A stretch of DNA of 64,000 nucleotides, taken from contig NZ_OY808997.1 of the NCBI RefSeq assembly GCF_963681195.1, forward strand, positions 1,984,001-2,048,000. The letters run 5' to 3'. Source of the DNA: Vibrio sp. 16. Lineage in GTDB: Bacteria > Pseudomonadota > Gammaproteobacteria > Enterobacterales > Vibrionaceae. Shown piece by piece: positions 29,954 to 44,215 of this stretch. A model generated the notes under the pieces. That model had not been told where the DNA came from, did not search any database, and worked only from the letters and a program-made list of their open reading frames with translations. Within the stretch, counting starts at the first letter, position 1. Every line of letters begins with the position of its first letter. Made by a program: the position numbers and the translations under genes.

Positions 29954-30004
29954 ATGATGAACCGTTTTTCTATCCTGCTGAGCCTCCTCCTTATCGTGAC
30001 ATAA
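29954..30004 (+). CDS. leuL: leu operon leader peptide
   Basis: A 16-codon frame, MMNRFSILLSLLLIVT, with five Leu codons in six positions (CTG CTG AGC CTC CTC CTT), preceded by AAAGGA. A terminator hairpin follows 50 nt later, before leuA. This is the classic attenuation layout: ribosome stalling on Leu codons when charged tRNA-Leu is scarce would favour an antiterminator. The antiterminator pairing was not worked out. Ile and Val codons follow the Leu run. Confidence 0.85.
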   Translation: MMNRFSILLSLLLIVT

Positions 30005-30052
30005 TCGCGCGGGTAGGCTGTGGAAGAAAAACAACCACACAGAATTACACAA

Positions 30053-30080
30053 AACCCGCATTCAAATGCGGGTTTTTTTA
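30053..30080 (+). terminator. leu operon attenuator
   Basis: CCCGCAT/ATGCGGG stem with a 4-base loop and seven T, between leuL and leuA. Confidence 0.88.
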
Positions 30081-30158
30081 TACCTAGCTTTTGCAGCTAA
30101 GTAACGGAAGTAAACGATTAACTGGTGCAATGCACACCGAATCACTAAGGAAGCAAAC

Positions 30159-31706
30159 ATGAACGATCAAGTCATTATTTTCGACACCACATTACGTGAT
30201 GGCGAACAAGCGTTGTCAGCAAGCTTGACGGTTAAAGAAAAACTGCAAATTGCCTATGCGCTAGAAAGGCTCGGCGTTGATGTTATTGAAGCGGGTTTTC
30301 CTGTCTCTTCACCTGGTGATTTCGAATCGGTGCAAACCATTGCTCGCAATGTCAAAAACAGCCGTATTTGTGCTCTTTCGCGTGCCGTTGCGAAAGACAT
30401 TGATGCAGCCGCAGAAGCGCTAAAAGTCGCCGACCAATTCCGCATCCACACTTTTATTTCTACATCAACAGTCCACGTTCAAGACAAGTTACGCCGCAGC
30501 TACGATGATGTCGTTGAAATGGGCGTAAAAGCCGTCAAGCACGCTCGCCAATACACTGATGACGTTGAGTTTTCGTGTGAAGATGCAGGCCGCACACCGA
30601 TCGACAACCTATGTCGAATGGTTGAAGCTGCGATCGATGCTGGCGCTCGCACCATCAACATCCCTGATACCGTGGGCTACACAGTTCCCAACGAGTTTGG
30701 CGGTATTATCCAAACCTTATTCAACCGTGTACCAAACATCGATAAGGCGATCATCTCTGTTCACTGTCATGACGATCTAGGCATGTCGGTAGCCAACTCT
30801 ATTGCCGCAGTACAAGCAGGCGCTCGTCAAATTGAAGGAACCATCAATGGTATCGGTGAACGTGCGGGTAACTGTTCACTAGAAGAAATAGCGATGATCA
30901 TCAAAACTCGTCAAGAGCTGCTAGGTGTTCATACCGGTCTAAAACATGATGAAATTCACCGCACCAGTAAGTTAGTGAGCCAGCTTTGTAATATGCCGAT
31001 TCAAAGCAACAAAGCGATTGTCGGCGCGAATGCATTTAGCCACTCTTCCGGCATTCACCAAGATGGCATGCTTAAGAACAAGAATACCTACGAGATCATG
31101 ACGCCAGAGTCGATAGGTCTTAAGAATCAAGCCCTAAACCTAACCAGTCGAAGTGGTCGTGCCGCAGTTAAAAGTCATATGGATGCCATGGGCTACAAAG
31201 AAGACGAGTACAACCTAGACGCATTGTACGCTGACTTTTTAAAGCTAGCTGATCGCAAAGGCCAAGTGTTTGACTACGACTTAGAAGCGCTAATGCACTT
31301 CTCGAACTTGCGTGAAGAAGATGATTTCTACAAGTTGAACTACCTAAGCGTTCAATCAGGCAGCGTAATGGCAACAACCAGTATCAAGTTGCAATGTGGT
31401 GATGAAGAGCAATCCGAAGCCGCTGTGGGTAATGGTCCGGTAGATGCGCTTTACCAGTGTATCTATCGAGTAACGGGTTATGATATTGTCTTAGACAAGT
31501 TTGATTTAACAGCGAAAGGGGAAGGTGAAGATGGCCTAGGTCAGGCAGACATCATCGCTAACTATAAAGGCCGTAAATACCACGGCACTGGCGTATCTAC
31601 CGATATTGTCGAAGCTTCTGGACAAGCATTGCTGCATGTTATTAACAGCATTCACCGTGCCGACAAAATCGCAGAAATCAAACAAAGCAAAATCGCAACA
31701 GTATAA
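30159..31706 (+). CDS. leuA: 2-isopropylmalate synthase
   Basis: Condenses acetyl-CoA with 2-ketoisovalerate, the first committed step to leucine. The N-terminal catalytic TIM barrel opens with [10 protein letters not shown], and the metal-binding [13 protein letters not shown] and the [15 protein letters not shown] region follow. The C-terminal allosteric domain binds leucine. Length 515 (E. coli 523). The RBS AAGGAAG precedes the ATG. First structural gene of leuABCD. Confidence 0.97.
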   Translation: MNDQVIIFDTTLRDGEQALSASLTVKEKLQIAYALERLGVDVIEAGFPVSSPGDFESVQTIARNVKNSRICALSRAVAKDIDAAAEALKVADQFRIHTFISTSTVHVQDKLRRSYDDVVEMGVKAVKHARQYTDDVEFSCEDAGRTPIDNLCRMVEAAIDAGARTINIPDTVGYTVPNEFGGIIQTLFNRVPNIDKAIISVHCHDDLGMSVANSIAAVQAGARQIEGTINGIGERAGNCSLEEIAMIIKTRQELLGVHTGLKHDEIHRTSKLVSQLCNMPIQSNKAIVGANAFSHSSGIHQDGMLKNKNTYEIMTPESIGLKNQALNLTSRSGRAAVKSHMDAMGYKEDEYNLDALYADFLKLADRKGQVFDYDLEALMHFSNLREEDDFYKLNYLSVQSGSVMATTSIKLQCGDEEQSEAAVGNGPVDALYQCIYRVTGYDIVLDKFDLTAKGEGEDGLGQADIIANYKGRKYHGTGVSTDIVEASGQALLHVINSIHRADKIAEIKQSKIATV

Positions 31707-31755
31707 AAGAGACTCTAGGGACGAGAGTCGTCCCTAGGGGGAAAACAAAAATTAA

Positions 31756-32856
<1,101 letters not shown>

Positions 32857-32927
32857 TTTACGCAGACAGATAATAATTATTCGCTCCTGATATGCCGTTG
32901 TCAGGAGCCATACACAGGATTGTGATA

Positions 32928-34328
32928 ATGGGTAAAACATTATACGAAAAAGTCTACGACGCACACGTCGCCGTAGCCGCTGAGGGTGAGAACCCAATTC
33001 TTTACATTGACCGCCACTTAGTACACGAAGTAACGTCACCTCAGGCATTCGACGGTCTGCGTGAAAAAGGCCGTAAGGTTCGCCAAGTAAGTAAAACATT
33101 TGCAACCATGGACCACAACGTTTCGACGCAAACTAAAGACATCAACGCATCAGGCGAAATGGCTCGCATCCAAATGGAAACGCTATCAAAGAACTGTGAA
33201 GAGTTTGGTGTGACGCTTTACGATATTAACCACAAATACCAAGGTATTGTGCACGTAATGGGTCCAGAACTTGGTATCACTCTACCAGGCATGACGATTG
33301 TTTGTGGTGACTCACACACGGCAACGCACGGCGCATTCGGCTCACTAGCATTTGGTATCGGTACTTCAGAAGTTGAGCACGTTCTAGCGACCCAAACGCT
33401 AAAGCAAGCACGTGCTAAAACGATGAAGATTGAAGTAAAAGGCAAGGTAACTCCTGGCATCACAGCAAAAGATATCGTACTTGCCATCATCGGTGAAACA
33501 ACCGCTGCGGGCGGAACTGGCTACGTCGTTGAGTTCTGTGGTGAAGCGATTACTGATCTTACGATGGAAGGTCGTATGACAGTATGTAACATGGCTATCG
33601 AGTTAGGTGCCAAAGCAGGTCTTATCGCGCCAGACGAAACGACATTCGAATACATCAAAGGTCGTAAGTTCGCGCCTCAAGGCAAAGATCTAGAAGCCGC
33701 GATTGAATACTGGTCATCACTAAAAACTGACGATGACGCTGAGTTTGATGCTGTCGTAACACTTAACGCAGCGGATATCAAACCTCAGGTTACTTGGGGC
33801 ACTAACCCAGGCCAGGTCATCGCGGTCGATGAACCAATTCCTACTCCGGAAAGCTTCGCAGATCCTGTCGAAAAAGCATCAGCAGAAAAAGCATTGGCTT
33901 ACATGGGCCTAGAAGCAGGCAAAGCGCTATCCGACTACAAAGTCGATAAAGTATTTGTCGGTTCGTGTACAAACTCTCGTATCGAAGATATGCGCGCTGC
34001 CGCGGAAGTAGCCAAAGGTCGTAAAGTAGCTGATAACGTTCAAGCGCTTATCGTTCCGGGCTCTGAGCAAGTTAAGGCTCAAGCGGAAGCAGAAGGCTTA
34101 GATGTGATCTTTAAAGATGCAGGTTTTGAGTGGCGCCTACCAGGTTGCTCTATGTGTCTAGCGATGAACAATGACCGCCTAGGTCCGCACGAACGTTGCG
34201 CGTCTACCTCAAACCGTAACTTTGAAGGTCGCCAAGGCCGTGACGGTCGTACCCACTTAGTGAGCCCTGCTATGGCAGCAGCAGCAGCGATTGCTGGTCA
34301 CTTTGTTGATATTCGTGAATTGGATTAA
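32928..34328 (+). CDS. leuC: 3-isopropylmalate dehydratase, large subunit
   Basis: Aconitase-family [4Fe-4S] enzyme that isomerises 2- to 3-isopropylmalate together with LeuD. The cluster cysteines are in GSCTNSR and [20 protein letters not shown] is the substrate segment. I chose the ATG at 32928 ([13 protein letters not shown]) over an upstream in-frame start; this gives 466 residues, the E. coli length. Confidence 0.97.
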   Translation: MGKTLYEKVYDAHVAVAAEGENPILYIDRHLVHEVTSPQAFDGLREKGRKVRQVSKTFATMDHNVSTQTKDINASGEMARIQMETLSKNCEEFGVTLYDINHKYQGIVHVMGPELGITLPGMTIVCGDSHTATHGAFGSLAFGIGTSEVEHVLATQTLKQARAKTMKIEVKGKVTPGITAKDIVLAIIGETTAAGGTGYVVEFCGEAITDLTMEGRMTVCNMAIELGAKAGLIAPDETTFEYIKGRKFAPQGKDLEAAIEYWSSLKTDDDAEFDAVVTLNAADIKPQVTWGTNPGQVIAVDEPIPTPESFADPVEKASAEKALAYMGLEAGKALSDYKVDKVFVGSCTNSRIEDMRAAAEVAKGRKVADNVQALIVPGSEQVKAQAEAEGLDVIFKDAGFEWRLPGCSMCLAMNNDRLGPHERCASTSNRNFEGRQGRDGRTHLVSPAMAAAAAIAGHFVDIRELD

Positions 34329-34339
34329 GGAGCAAACAA

Positions 34340-34942
34340 ATGTCAGGTTTTAAACAACACACAGGCTTGGTTGTTCCTCTAGATGCAGCGAACGTTGACA
34401 CCGATGCAATTATTCCTAAGCAGTTCCTACAAAAGGTATCTCGTCTAGGTTTTGGTAAGCATCTATTTCACGACTGGCGCTTCCTAGATGACGCTGGCGA
34501 GCAACCAAACCCAGAATTTGTAATGAATGCTCCTCGCTACCAAGGCGCTTCAATTCTACTGGCTCGCGAAAACTTTGGCTGTGGTTCATCACGTGAACAC
34601 GCGCCTTGGGCATTAGCAGATTACGGTATAAAAGCGATGATCGCACCGAGCTTTGCGGATATCTTCTACGGTAACTCAATCAACAACCAGATGGTTCCTG
34701 TTCGTCTGACTGAGCAAGAAGTCGATGAAATCTTCCAATTTGTTGAAGCAAATGAAGGCGCACAAGTTGAAGTTGATCTAGAAGCAAATGTGGTTCGAGC
34801 AAATGGCAAAGAGTACTCATTTGAAATTGATGAGTTCCGTCGCCACTGTCTACTAAACGGCTTAGATAACATCGGCCTCACGCTGCAACACGAAGATAAG
34901 ATCGCAGAGTTTGAGGCAAAGATCCCGAGCTTCCTAAAATAA
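34340..34942 (+). CDS. leuD: 3-isopropylmalate dehydratase, small subunit
   Basis: Swivel domain that completes the LeuCD active site. [13 protein letters not shown] and [14 protein letters not shown] are diagnostic. Length 200. It starts 11 bases after leuC with AAGGAG, and ends the operon before a terminator at 34964. Confidence 0.97.
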   Translation: MSGFKQHTGLVVPLDAANVDTDAIIPKQFLQKVSRLGFGKHLFHDWRFLDDAGEQPNPEFVMNAPRYQGASILLARENFGCGSSREHAPWALADYGIKAMIAPSFADIFYGNSINNQMVPVRLTEQEVDEIFQFVEANEGAQVEVDLEANVVRANGKEYSFEIDEFRRHCLLNGLDNIGLTLQHEDKIAEFEAKIPSFLK

Positions 34943-34963
34943 GCTAGACTGGGAAACAGATAC

Positions 34964-34998
34964 AAAAAGGTTGGCTCCGGCTAACCTTTTTTGTTTTT
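34964..34998 (+). terminator. leuABCD terminator
   Basis: AAAAGGTTGGC and GCTAACCTTTT (one G-T) with loop TCCG, then a long T-rich tail. Confidence 0.88.
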
Positions 34999-35064
34999 TA
35001 CGAAACAAATTCTCCCTAACCTTGGTCTAGTAACTAAAGCTCATCGATAAAGAGATCGCATCTA

Positions 35065-35847
35065 ATGGTACGTATTGTCACATTATTTCTTACATTGGTT
35101 TCATTCCATGTGTTTTCCGCGCCTAAATCCGAATTGTGGCCTTTTTGGCAGCAGTCAGATCAAAGTAATCCTGCAACTATCTCTCATGCCAAATGGCAGA
35201 CTTTTTTAGACAAGTATTTAATACAGGAGGGGCAGTACACCTTAGTTAAGTACGGCTCTGTCTCTACGCCAGACAAGCAAAAATTGAATCAGTACATAAC
35301 GACACTCGCGGCTATTGATCCTAGAGAATATTCGTTGAATGAGCAGTACGCCTACTGGGTTAATCTATACAATGCGATTACTGTCGAACTGATTCTTAAT
35401 GACTACCCAGTGAAATCGATAACGAAGCTGGGGGGGCTTTTTAGCTTTGGCCCATGGGGTGATGAAGTGGTTACCGTCGCTGGTAAAAAGCTCACTCTCA
35501 ACGATATTGAGCATCGCATCCTCCGCCCAATCTGGAATGACCCTCGCACTCACTATGCAGTGAACTGTGCCAGCCTAGGTTGTCCAAACTTACAGCTCCA
35601 AGCATTTACTGCTGGTAACACGGAGCAGCTGCTAGAGAAAGCAGCAATGGAGTTCATTAATAGCGATAAAGGTGTTTTGTATACGAGTAGTCACGTCCAG
35701 CTTTCATCTATTTATGATTGGTTTGCTGATGATTTTGGTAACGAACAAGAATTGATTCAACACTTAGCCAAATATCGCACTGAACTGACTAAGCTGAGTG
35801 GAAAGTTTAGCTACGAGTATGACTGGAATCTGAACGACAAAAAGTAG
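35065..35847 (+). CDS. DUF547 domain protein, exported
   Basis: 260 residues with a signal peptide (about residues 1-18, ending VFSA). The body carries DUF547 landmarks: YAYWVNLYNAITVELIL, LTLNDIEHRIL, and HYAVNCASLGCPNL with its conserved Cys pair. The function of the domain is unknown; the conserved Cys, Asn and His suggest a papain-like or transglutaminase-like fold, which is inference. Single gene between leuD and the rrn region, with its own terminator. Confidence 0.88.
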   Translation: MVRIVTLFLTLVSFHVFSAPKSELWPFWQQSDQSNPATISHAKWQTFLDKYLIQEGQYTLVKYGSVSTPDKQKLNQYITTLAAIDPREYSLNEQYAYWVNLYNAITVELILNDYPVKSITKLGGLFSFGPWGDEVVTVAGKKLTLNDIEHRILRPIWNDPRTHYAVNCASLGCPNLQLQAFTAGNTEQLLEKAAMEFINSDKGVLYTSSHVQLSSIYDWFADDFGNEQELIQHLAKYRTELTKLSGKFSYEYDWNLNDKK

Positions 35848-35865
35848 CAATATAGAAAACATTAA

Positions 35866-35896
35866 GAAGGTTGGTATTCAGTACCAGCCTTTTTTG
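35866..35896 (+). terminator. Terminator of the DUF547 gene
   Basis: AGGTTGGTA and TACCAGCCT pair (one G-T) with a T-run of six on the plus strand. Confidence 0.8.
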
Positions 35897-35995
35897 TCAT
35901 TGCAGTTAAGCCTTTATCAAGAATAAATGACGAAGCGGCTGGGTTTACACACAAGCAGGGCTCATTGTTCTTAGACTAAAATCATCCCGTAGATA

Positions 35996-36350
35996 CAAAA
36001 AGACCCCAGCATTGCTGCTGAGGTCTGGAATAAGTGGCGGACGGTCGGAGTTGCGGGCAACCGGGACTCGTTCCCTGAAAAGGGAAAATATCCTTGCTTT
36101 AAAATGAAAACAGCCTAGTCATAAGACCAGGCTTTCTGAATAAGTGGCTGACGGCTGGGGTTGCAGGCAACCGGGACTCGTTGGTCACAGACCAAAACAA
36201 TACCGTAGATACCAAAAGACCCCAGCATTACTGCTGAGGTCTAGAATAAATGGCGGAGCGGTCGGACTTGCGCTCAAGCGGGACTCGTTGGTCGCAGACC
36301 AAAATAATACCGCACATACAAAAAGACCTTAGCATTTCTACTGAGGTCTG
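35996..36350 (-). repeat. Tandem array of modified tRNA-Asp 3' ends plus terminators
   Basis: Downstream of tRNA-Asp (minus strand) three further units follow at about 107-bp spacing, with CCA ends at 36251, 36145 and 36035. Each holds CGAGTCCCG (tRNA T-arm 3' strand), a short inserted hairpin (CTTG/CAAG, or GTTGC/GCAAC twice), an acceptor-like end finishing CCGCCA or CAGCCA, the spacer CTTATTC or TTTATTC, and an intrinsic terminator. The terminators at 35996-36026 and 36212-36242 share the stem AGACC..GGTCT with the real tRNA-Asp terminator (36319-36350); the one at 36112-36133 is different. A hairpin precedes each CGAGTCCCG: GGTC/GACC in two units, CCCT/AGGG in the third. Confidence 0.8.
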
Positions 36351-36357
36351 GAATAAG

Positions 36358-36434
36358 TGGCGGAGCGGACGGGACTCGAACCCGCGACCCCCGGCGTGAC
36401 AGGCCGGTATTCTAACCAACTGAACTACCGCTCC
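36358..36434 (-). tRNA. tRNA-Asp (GTC)
   Basis: 77 nt including encoded CCA. Anticodon loop CTGTCAC gives GTC, T-arm GGTTCGAGTCC. It is the last gene of the rrn operon, just after the distal 5S. Confidence 0.97.
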
Positions 36435-36464
36435 GCATTGGTTAGACTCTTGAGTCTAAATAAG

Positions 36465-36583
36465 AACCTGGCAATGTCCTACTCTCACATGGGGAAGCCC
36501 CACACTACCATCGGCGCTAATTCGTTTCACTTCTGAGTTCGGCATGGAATCAGGTGGGTCCAAATCGCTATGGTTACCAAGTA
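36465..36583 (-). rRNA. rrf: 5S rRNA, distal copy
   Basis: About 119 nt, nearly identical to the proximal 5S over the body. The terminal helix differs from the proximal copy (ACTTGGTAACC... at the 5' side) and the 3' side changes with it (CATTGCCAGG), keeping the pairing. Confidence 0.95.
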
Positions 36584-36638
36584 AAATTCTTTACGTTTTG
36601 CTTTAGGCTCTTCGTAAAAGCGTAAAACAAACTGTAAA

Positions 36639-36714
<76 letters not shown>

Positions 36715-36734
36715 ATCAAGATGTCCCTGTAGGA

Positions 36735-36764
36735 CTAAAAAAGCCCGTTCTTGCAAACGGGCTC
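36735..36764 (-). terminator. Intrinsic terminator between proximal 5S and tRNA-Thr
   Basis: AGCCCGTT/AACGGGCT stem with a 6-base loop and six T on the minus strand. It would end a 16S-23S-5S transcript before the distal Thr-5S-Asp genes unless it is read through by the rRNA antitermination complex. Confidence 0.8.
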
Positions 36765-36775
36765 TTCTAAATTTA

Positions 36776-36895
36776 AAGCCTGGCGATGTCCTACTCTCAC
36801 ATGGGGAAGCCCCACACTACCATCGGCGCTAATTCGTTTCACTTCTGAGTTCGGCATGGAATCAGGTGGGTCCAAATCGCTATGGTCGCCAAGCA
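36776..36895 (-). rRNA. rrf: 5S rRNA, proximal copy
   Basis: 120 nt from TGCTTGGCGACC to the complementary CGCCAGGCTT. It follows 23S by about 90 nt. Confidence 0.96.
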
Positions 36896-36983
36896 AATTC
36901 TTTAATCTGGAAAGCTGTTTGCGCTCTCAAAACACAATCAAGTAATTCTTCTATTGAGTCCATCAAAACCCTTTGGGTGTTGT

Positions 36984-39873
<2,890 letters not shown>

Positions 39874-40062
39874 ATACAACCCCAAAGGGTCTTTGTTATG
39901 CAACCAAAGTTGTCTGCAATTTTTATACATGATGCAGACTCGATTTTGCCGGACTCAAATTCCAAGAACACTTGAATGTGTTGTATTGGTGTTTGTCTAT
40001 AAAGACAAACATTGAGAACTTTACAATCAACAATAACTTGTTGATTTGTCAGCTTTCCAAAT

Positions 40063-40073
40063 TGTTAAAGAGC
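40063..40073 (-). promoter_or_regulatory. boxA in the 16S-23S spacer
   Basis: GCTCTTTAACA on the minus strand, the Nus-factor/NusB-S10 binding element of rRNA antitermination, between tRNA-Glu and 23S. Confidence 0.8.
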
Positions 40074-40131
40074 TAATCACTTCCTAAGAAGTAACCATTT
40101 TTAAAAGCACTATTAGGAATGCACTTAAAGA

Positions 40132-40207
40132 TGGTATCCCGTAGGGGAGTCGAACCCCTGTTACCGCCGTGAAAGGGCGGTGTCCTAGGCCTCTAGACGA
40201 ACGGGAC
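40132..40207 (-). tRNA. tRNA-Glu (TTC)
   Basis: 76 nt with encoded CCA; anticodon loop CTTTCAC gives TTC. It is the only tRNA in the 16S-23S spacer. Confidence 0.97.
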
Positions 40208-40295
40208 ACTAAGTTGAACATCTTGGGGGATGTTCTATCTCTTAAACTACATAAACCATCAATCTGTGTGAACACTCATCGCAATAATCATCGTA

Positions 40296-41847
<1,552 letters not shown>

Positions 41848-42066
41848 AAGATTTTGTCGGCTCAATGAATACTGAACATTACATAAAGTAATGTTTGAAT
41901 TGACTGTGCTCTTATTGGTTTTTACTTTTGAAAAAGTAAAACAAAACAGCTCAAGGCTGCATCCCAATTCGAATGGTCACTTCGTTTCATTGAAACCTAA
42001 TTTGAAGCCGAAGCTTCTAATTGGATTATCATCAACGAGTGCCCACACAGATTGATAGGTTTATAT

Positions 42067-42077
42067 TGTTAAAGAGC
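42067..42077 (-). promoter_or_regulatory. boxA in the rrn leader
   Basis: GCTCTTTAACA on the minus strand, downstream of P2 and upstream of 16S, identical to the spacer boxA. Confidence 0.85.
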
Positions 42078-42110
42078 GTTGCTTTGAGCTTTCTCTCAAA
42101 GCGGAGGTGC

Positions 42111-42138
42111 ATTCTAGCGAGATAACTTGAAGAGTCAA
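42111..42138 (-). promoter_or_regulatory. rrn promoter P2
   Basis: TTGACT, 16-bp spacer, TAGAAT on the minus strand. Confidence 0.8.
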
Positions 42139-42226
42139 ACTCTTTTTCAAATTTATTTCCTCGAGAAGTTTTCACCTCTCTAACACTACTGAAGCCTTGT
42201 GGCGTCTGCCGTGTCAGTGGAAGCGC

Positions 42227-42254
42227 ATTATAGGCAGTTCCTTTTCGATGGCAA
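42227..42254 (-). promoter_or_regulatory. rrn promoter P1
   Basis: TTGCCA, 16-bp spacer, perfect TATAAT, then the GC-rich discriminator GCGC typical of stringently controlled rRNA promoters. An AT-rich stretch upstream of the -35 could be an UP element. Confidence 0.82.
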
Positions 42255-42275
42255 GAGAAAATATGCGTTTTTTCA

Positions 42276-42319
42276 TAAAAAAATGCCCAACTGAACAGCT
42301 ATTGTTCAGGGGCATTTTT
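42276..42319 (-). terminator. Terminator of the HD-GYP gene
   Basis: AAAAATGCCC and GGGCATTTTTTT enclose an inner GAACA/TGTTC stem. It lies 22 bp upstream of the rrn P1 -35, insulating the rrn operon. Confidence 0.8.
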
Positions 42320-42374
42320 ACACTCAAGCTACCCTCAGCTTAAGCAAAGCTTATGCACATTTTCTTGTGGATAA

Positions 42375-43634
42375 CTAATCGTCACTATCGAAAAAGTAGG
42401 AAATACGAGAACGTGGGTTGAGATACTCGCGAACTTTGTCCGGCAGTTTGGTTGGCAAAATAGCATTAACTATCTTTATTTCTTTTTCTGCCAAGTCAAT
42501 GATTGGAGCTTGAGTTCGAGGAACGGATGGATCGTAGATCAATACATTCGGGAACAGTATGTTTCGCGCATTTACCGAGATAACCAATCCGACCATATCA
42601 TTCGAAAGCTGAACCACAGTACCCGGAGGATAGATGCCCATAAACTTAATCAATAAGCTTAAGTTGTCATTGTTATAAAGGTGCTTGCAGTTCTTATATA
42701 GATGAGAGAGGGCAACATAAGGAATTTTTTGCTCTGAGGGCACGTTATGGTGACAAAGGTTGTCGTACGCATTCGCAACTGAGATGACTTGCGTAATTTC
42801 ATCTATCTCATCTTCTTTAAGACCTGCCGGATACCCCGAGCCATCATTTAGCTCATGGTGTTGCTCGATCACGATCTTTGCAGATTCAGGGAACGCCTCT
42901 ATATTATTGGCCAACTCCAAGCCATATTTTGTATGAAGTTTAAGGTAGTTTTTCTCTGGTTCAGACAAGGGCGTTTGTTTGCGCACTATTGCACTCGGCA
43001 CCTTCACCTTCCCCATATCATGAAAAAGCGCAGCAAAAGCCACTTGCTTGAGTTGGTCCGAATCCCACTTCTTCGCTTTCGCTATCATCATTGATACAAC
43101 AGAAACGTTGAGCGAGTGGAAATAGATATCTTCAAACTCACTTTTACCATTCATGAGATGTAAGGTGACATTGTCGTCACTCAAGAGTTTATCAACAATA
43201 TCATTCACCAAGCTTGTGGCTTCATCAACTGCTTGGTCAGGACGATTGCGAATTTTGTTCATCACAGCACGCATCCGGGATAACGAGCGCTCGAACTCTT
43301 TTTCACAATTAATAACACGGCGCCTGTAAGCACTTAATCGCTCAATTCGGTCTTGCTTCTCTTTCCAGAGCTTTTCTGCCTCTTTATCTATGGCAGCACT
43401 CATATCCTCTTCATGCTGGGATGAATCCTGAGTCTTAGGAGGAAGAGGTTGCGTATCACTCTGGTTAGGATTCATGAAGACATGTTTAATCCCCAGATGT
43501 CGTATCAACCGAATCTGCTCTTCATCTTTTACCTTGAAGCTATTAAACAGGAATGGGTGTTCGTTCCATTTAACAGGCAACCGAATGTGCAATCCAGGTT
43601 GGATTCTGTCGACGGTTATCTTAATACTTGCCAC
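42375..43634 (-). CDS. HD-GYP cyclic-di-GMP phosphodiesterase
   Basis: 419 residues. The N-terminal DUF3391-type domain (SIKITVDRIQPGLHIRLPV) and a charged linker precede an HD-GYP domain: FHDMGKVKVP with the HD pair at residues 205-206, and QHHELNDGSGYPAG at 258-271 with GYP at 267-269. These enzymes hydrolyse c-di-GMP and so promote motility over biofilm. All metal ligands I can check are in place; the usual HHE-R reads HHE-L. It has its own terminator and sits directly upstream of the rrn operon. Confidence 0.93.
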   Translation of the reverse strand: MASIKITVDRIQPGLHIRLPVKWNEHPFLFNSFKVKDEEQIRLIRHLGIKHVFMNPNQSDTQPLPPKTQDSSQHEEDMSAAIDKEAEKLWKEKQDRIERLSAYRRRVINCEKEFERSLSRMRAVMNKIRNRPDQAVDEATSLVNDIVDKLLSDDNVTLHLMNGKSEFEDIYFHSLNVSVVSMMIAKAKKWDSDQLKQVAFAALFHDMGKVKVPSAIVRKQTPLSEPEKNYLKLHTKYGLELANNIEAFPESAKIVIEQHHELNDGSGYPAGLKEDEIDEITQVISVANAYDNLCHHNVPSEQKIPYVALSHLYKNCKHLYNNDNLSLLIKFMGIYPPGTVVQLSNDMVGLVISVNARNILFPNVLIYDPSVPRTQAPIIDLAEKEIKIVNAILPTKLPDKVREYLNPRSRISYFFDSDD

Positions 43635-43744
43635 TTCTTATAGATTTCTTTACGTTACTGACTCGTTTATAAGTTTAGATGATTCCATTTCTGAAATCAT
43701 CATGTTGAGTCACTAATGAGAAGGTGGTAGGTGACTCAGGCGGT

Positions 43745-44149
43745 TCACACCAAGTTACAATGCAGCATCCAGCGCACACCAAACTGATCTTCAACCTTGC
43801 CAAAGCGAGCGCCCCAAAATGTGTCTGCCAACGGCATCATGATATGACCACCGTGAGAGAGCTTATCAAATAATCGAGCCTGCTCATCTAAATCATCCAA
43901 AACTAACGATAACGCAACATTATTCCCCGACAGCTCTTTGGCCACCATACCGTCAGACAACATCAGTTTCATACCAAATGCTTCGAACTCGGCATGCATT
44001 ATCCAATCTGGGTCTGCACCTTCGATCACTTGCGGCGCCTCTTTAAAATATTGCTTGCTCACCACAACACCTCCAAAACACTTGTGGTAGAACTCAAGCG
44101 CTTCTTCGCAGCGGCCAGCAAAAAACAGGTATGGGGTTAAGTTATACAT
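43745..44149 (-). CDS. VOC-family protein (PhnB/glyoxalase-like)
   Basis: 134 residues with paired beta-alpha-beta-beta-beta modules: TPYLFFAGRCEEALEFYHKCFGG and the DLDEQARLFDKLSHGG repeat. PhnB-type members have no assigned reaction; they are related to the dioxygenase/glyoxalase fold. A perfect AAGGAGG 6 bases before the ATG at 44149 decides the start; the frame runs 16 codons further upstream. Confidence 0.88.
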   Translation of the reverse strand: MYNLTPYLFFAGRCEEALEFYHKCFGGVVVSKQYFKEAPQVIEGADPDWIMHAEFEAFGMKLMLSDGMVAKELSGNNVALSLVLDDLDEQARLFDKLSHGGHIMMPLADTFWGARFGKVEDQFGVRWMLHCNLV

Positions 44150-44215
44150 TGCGTTCCTCCTTGGTATCTTTAAAAGATAGACAACTTTTTGAAACAACGA
44201 GGAAATTTTAATCGC

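Noticed and set aside
36144..36419. Frames in the tRNA-Asp repeat region resembling a short protein pair
   Set aside because: They run across the tRNA and its modified copies; no coding evidence.
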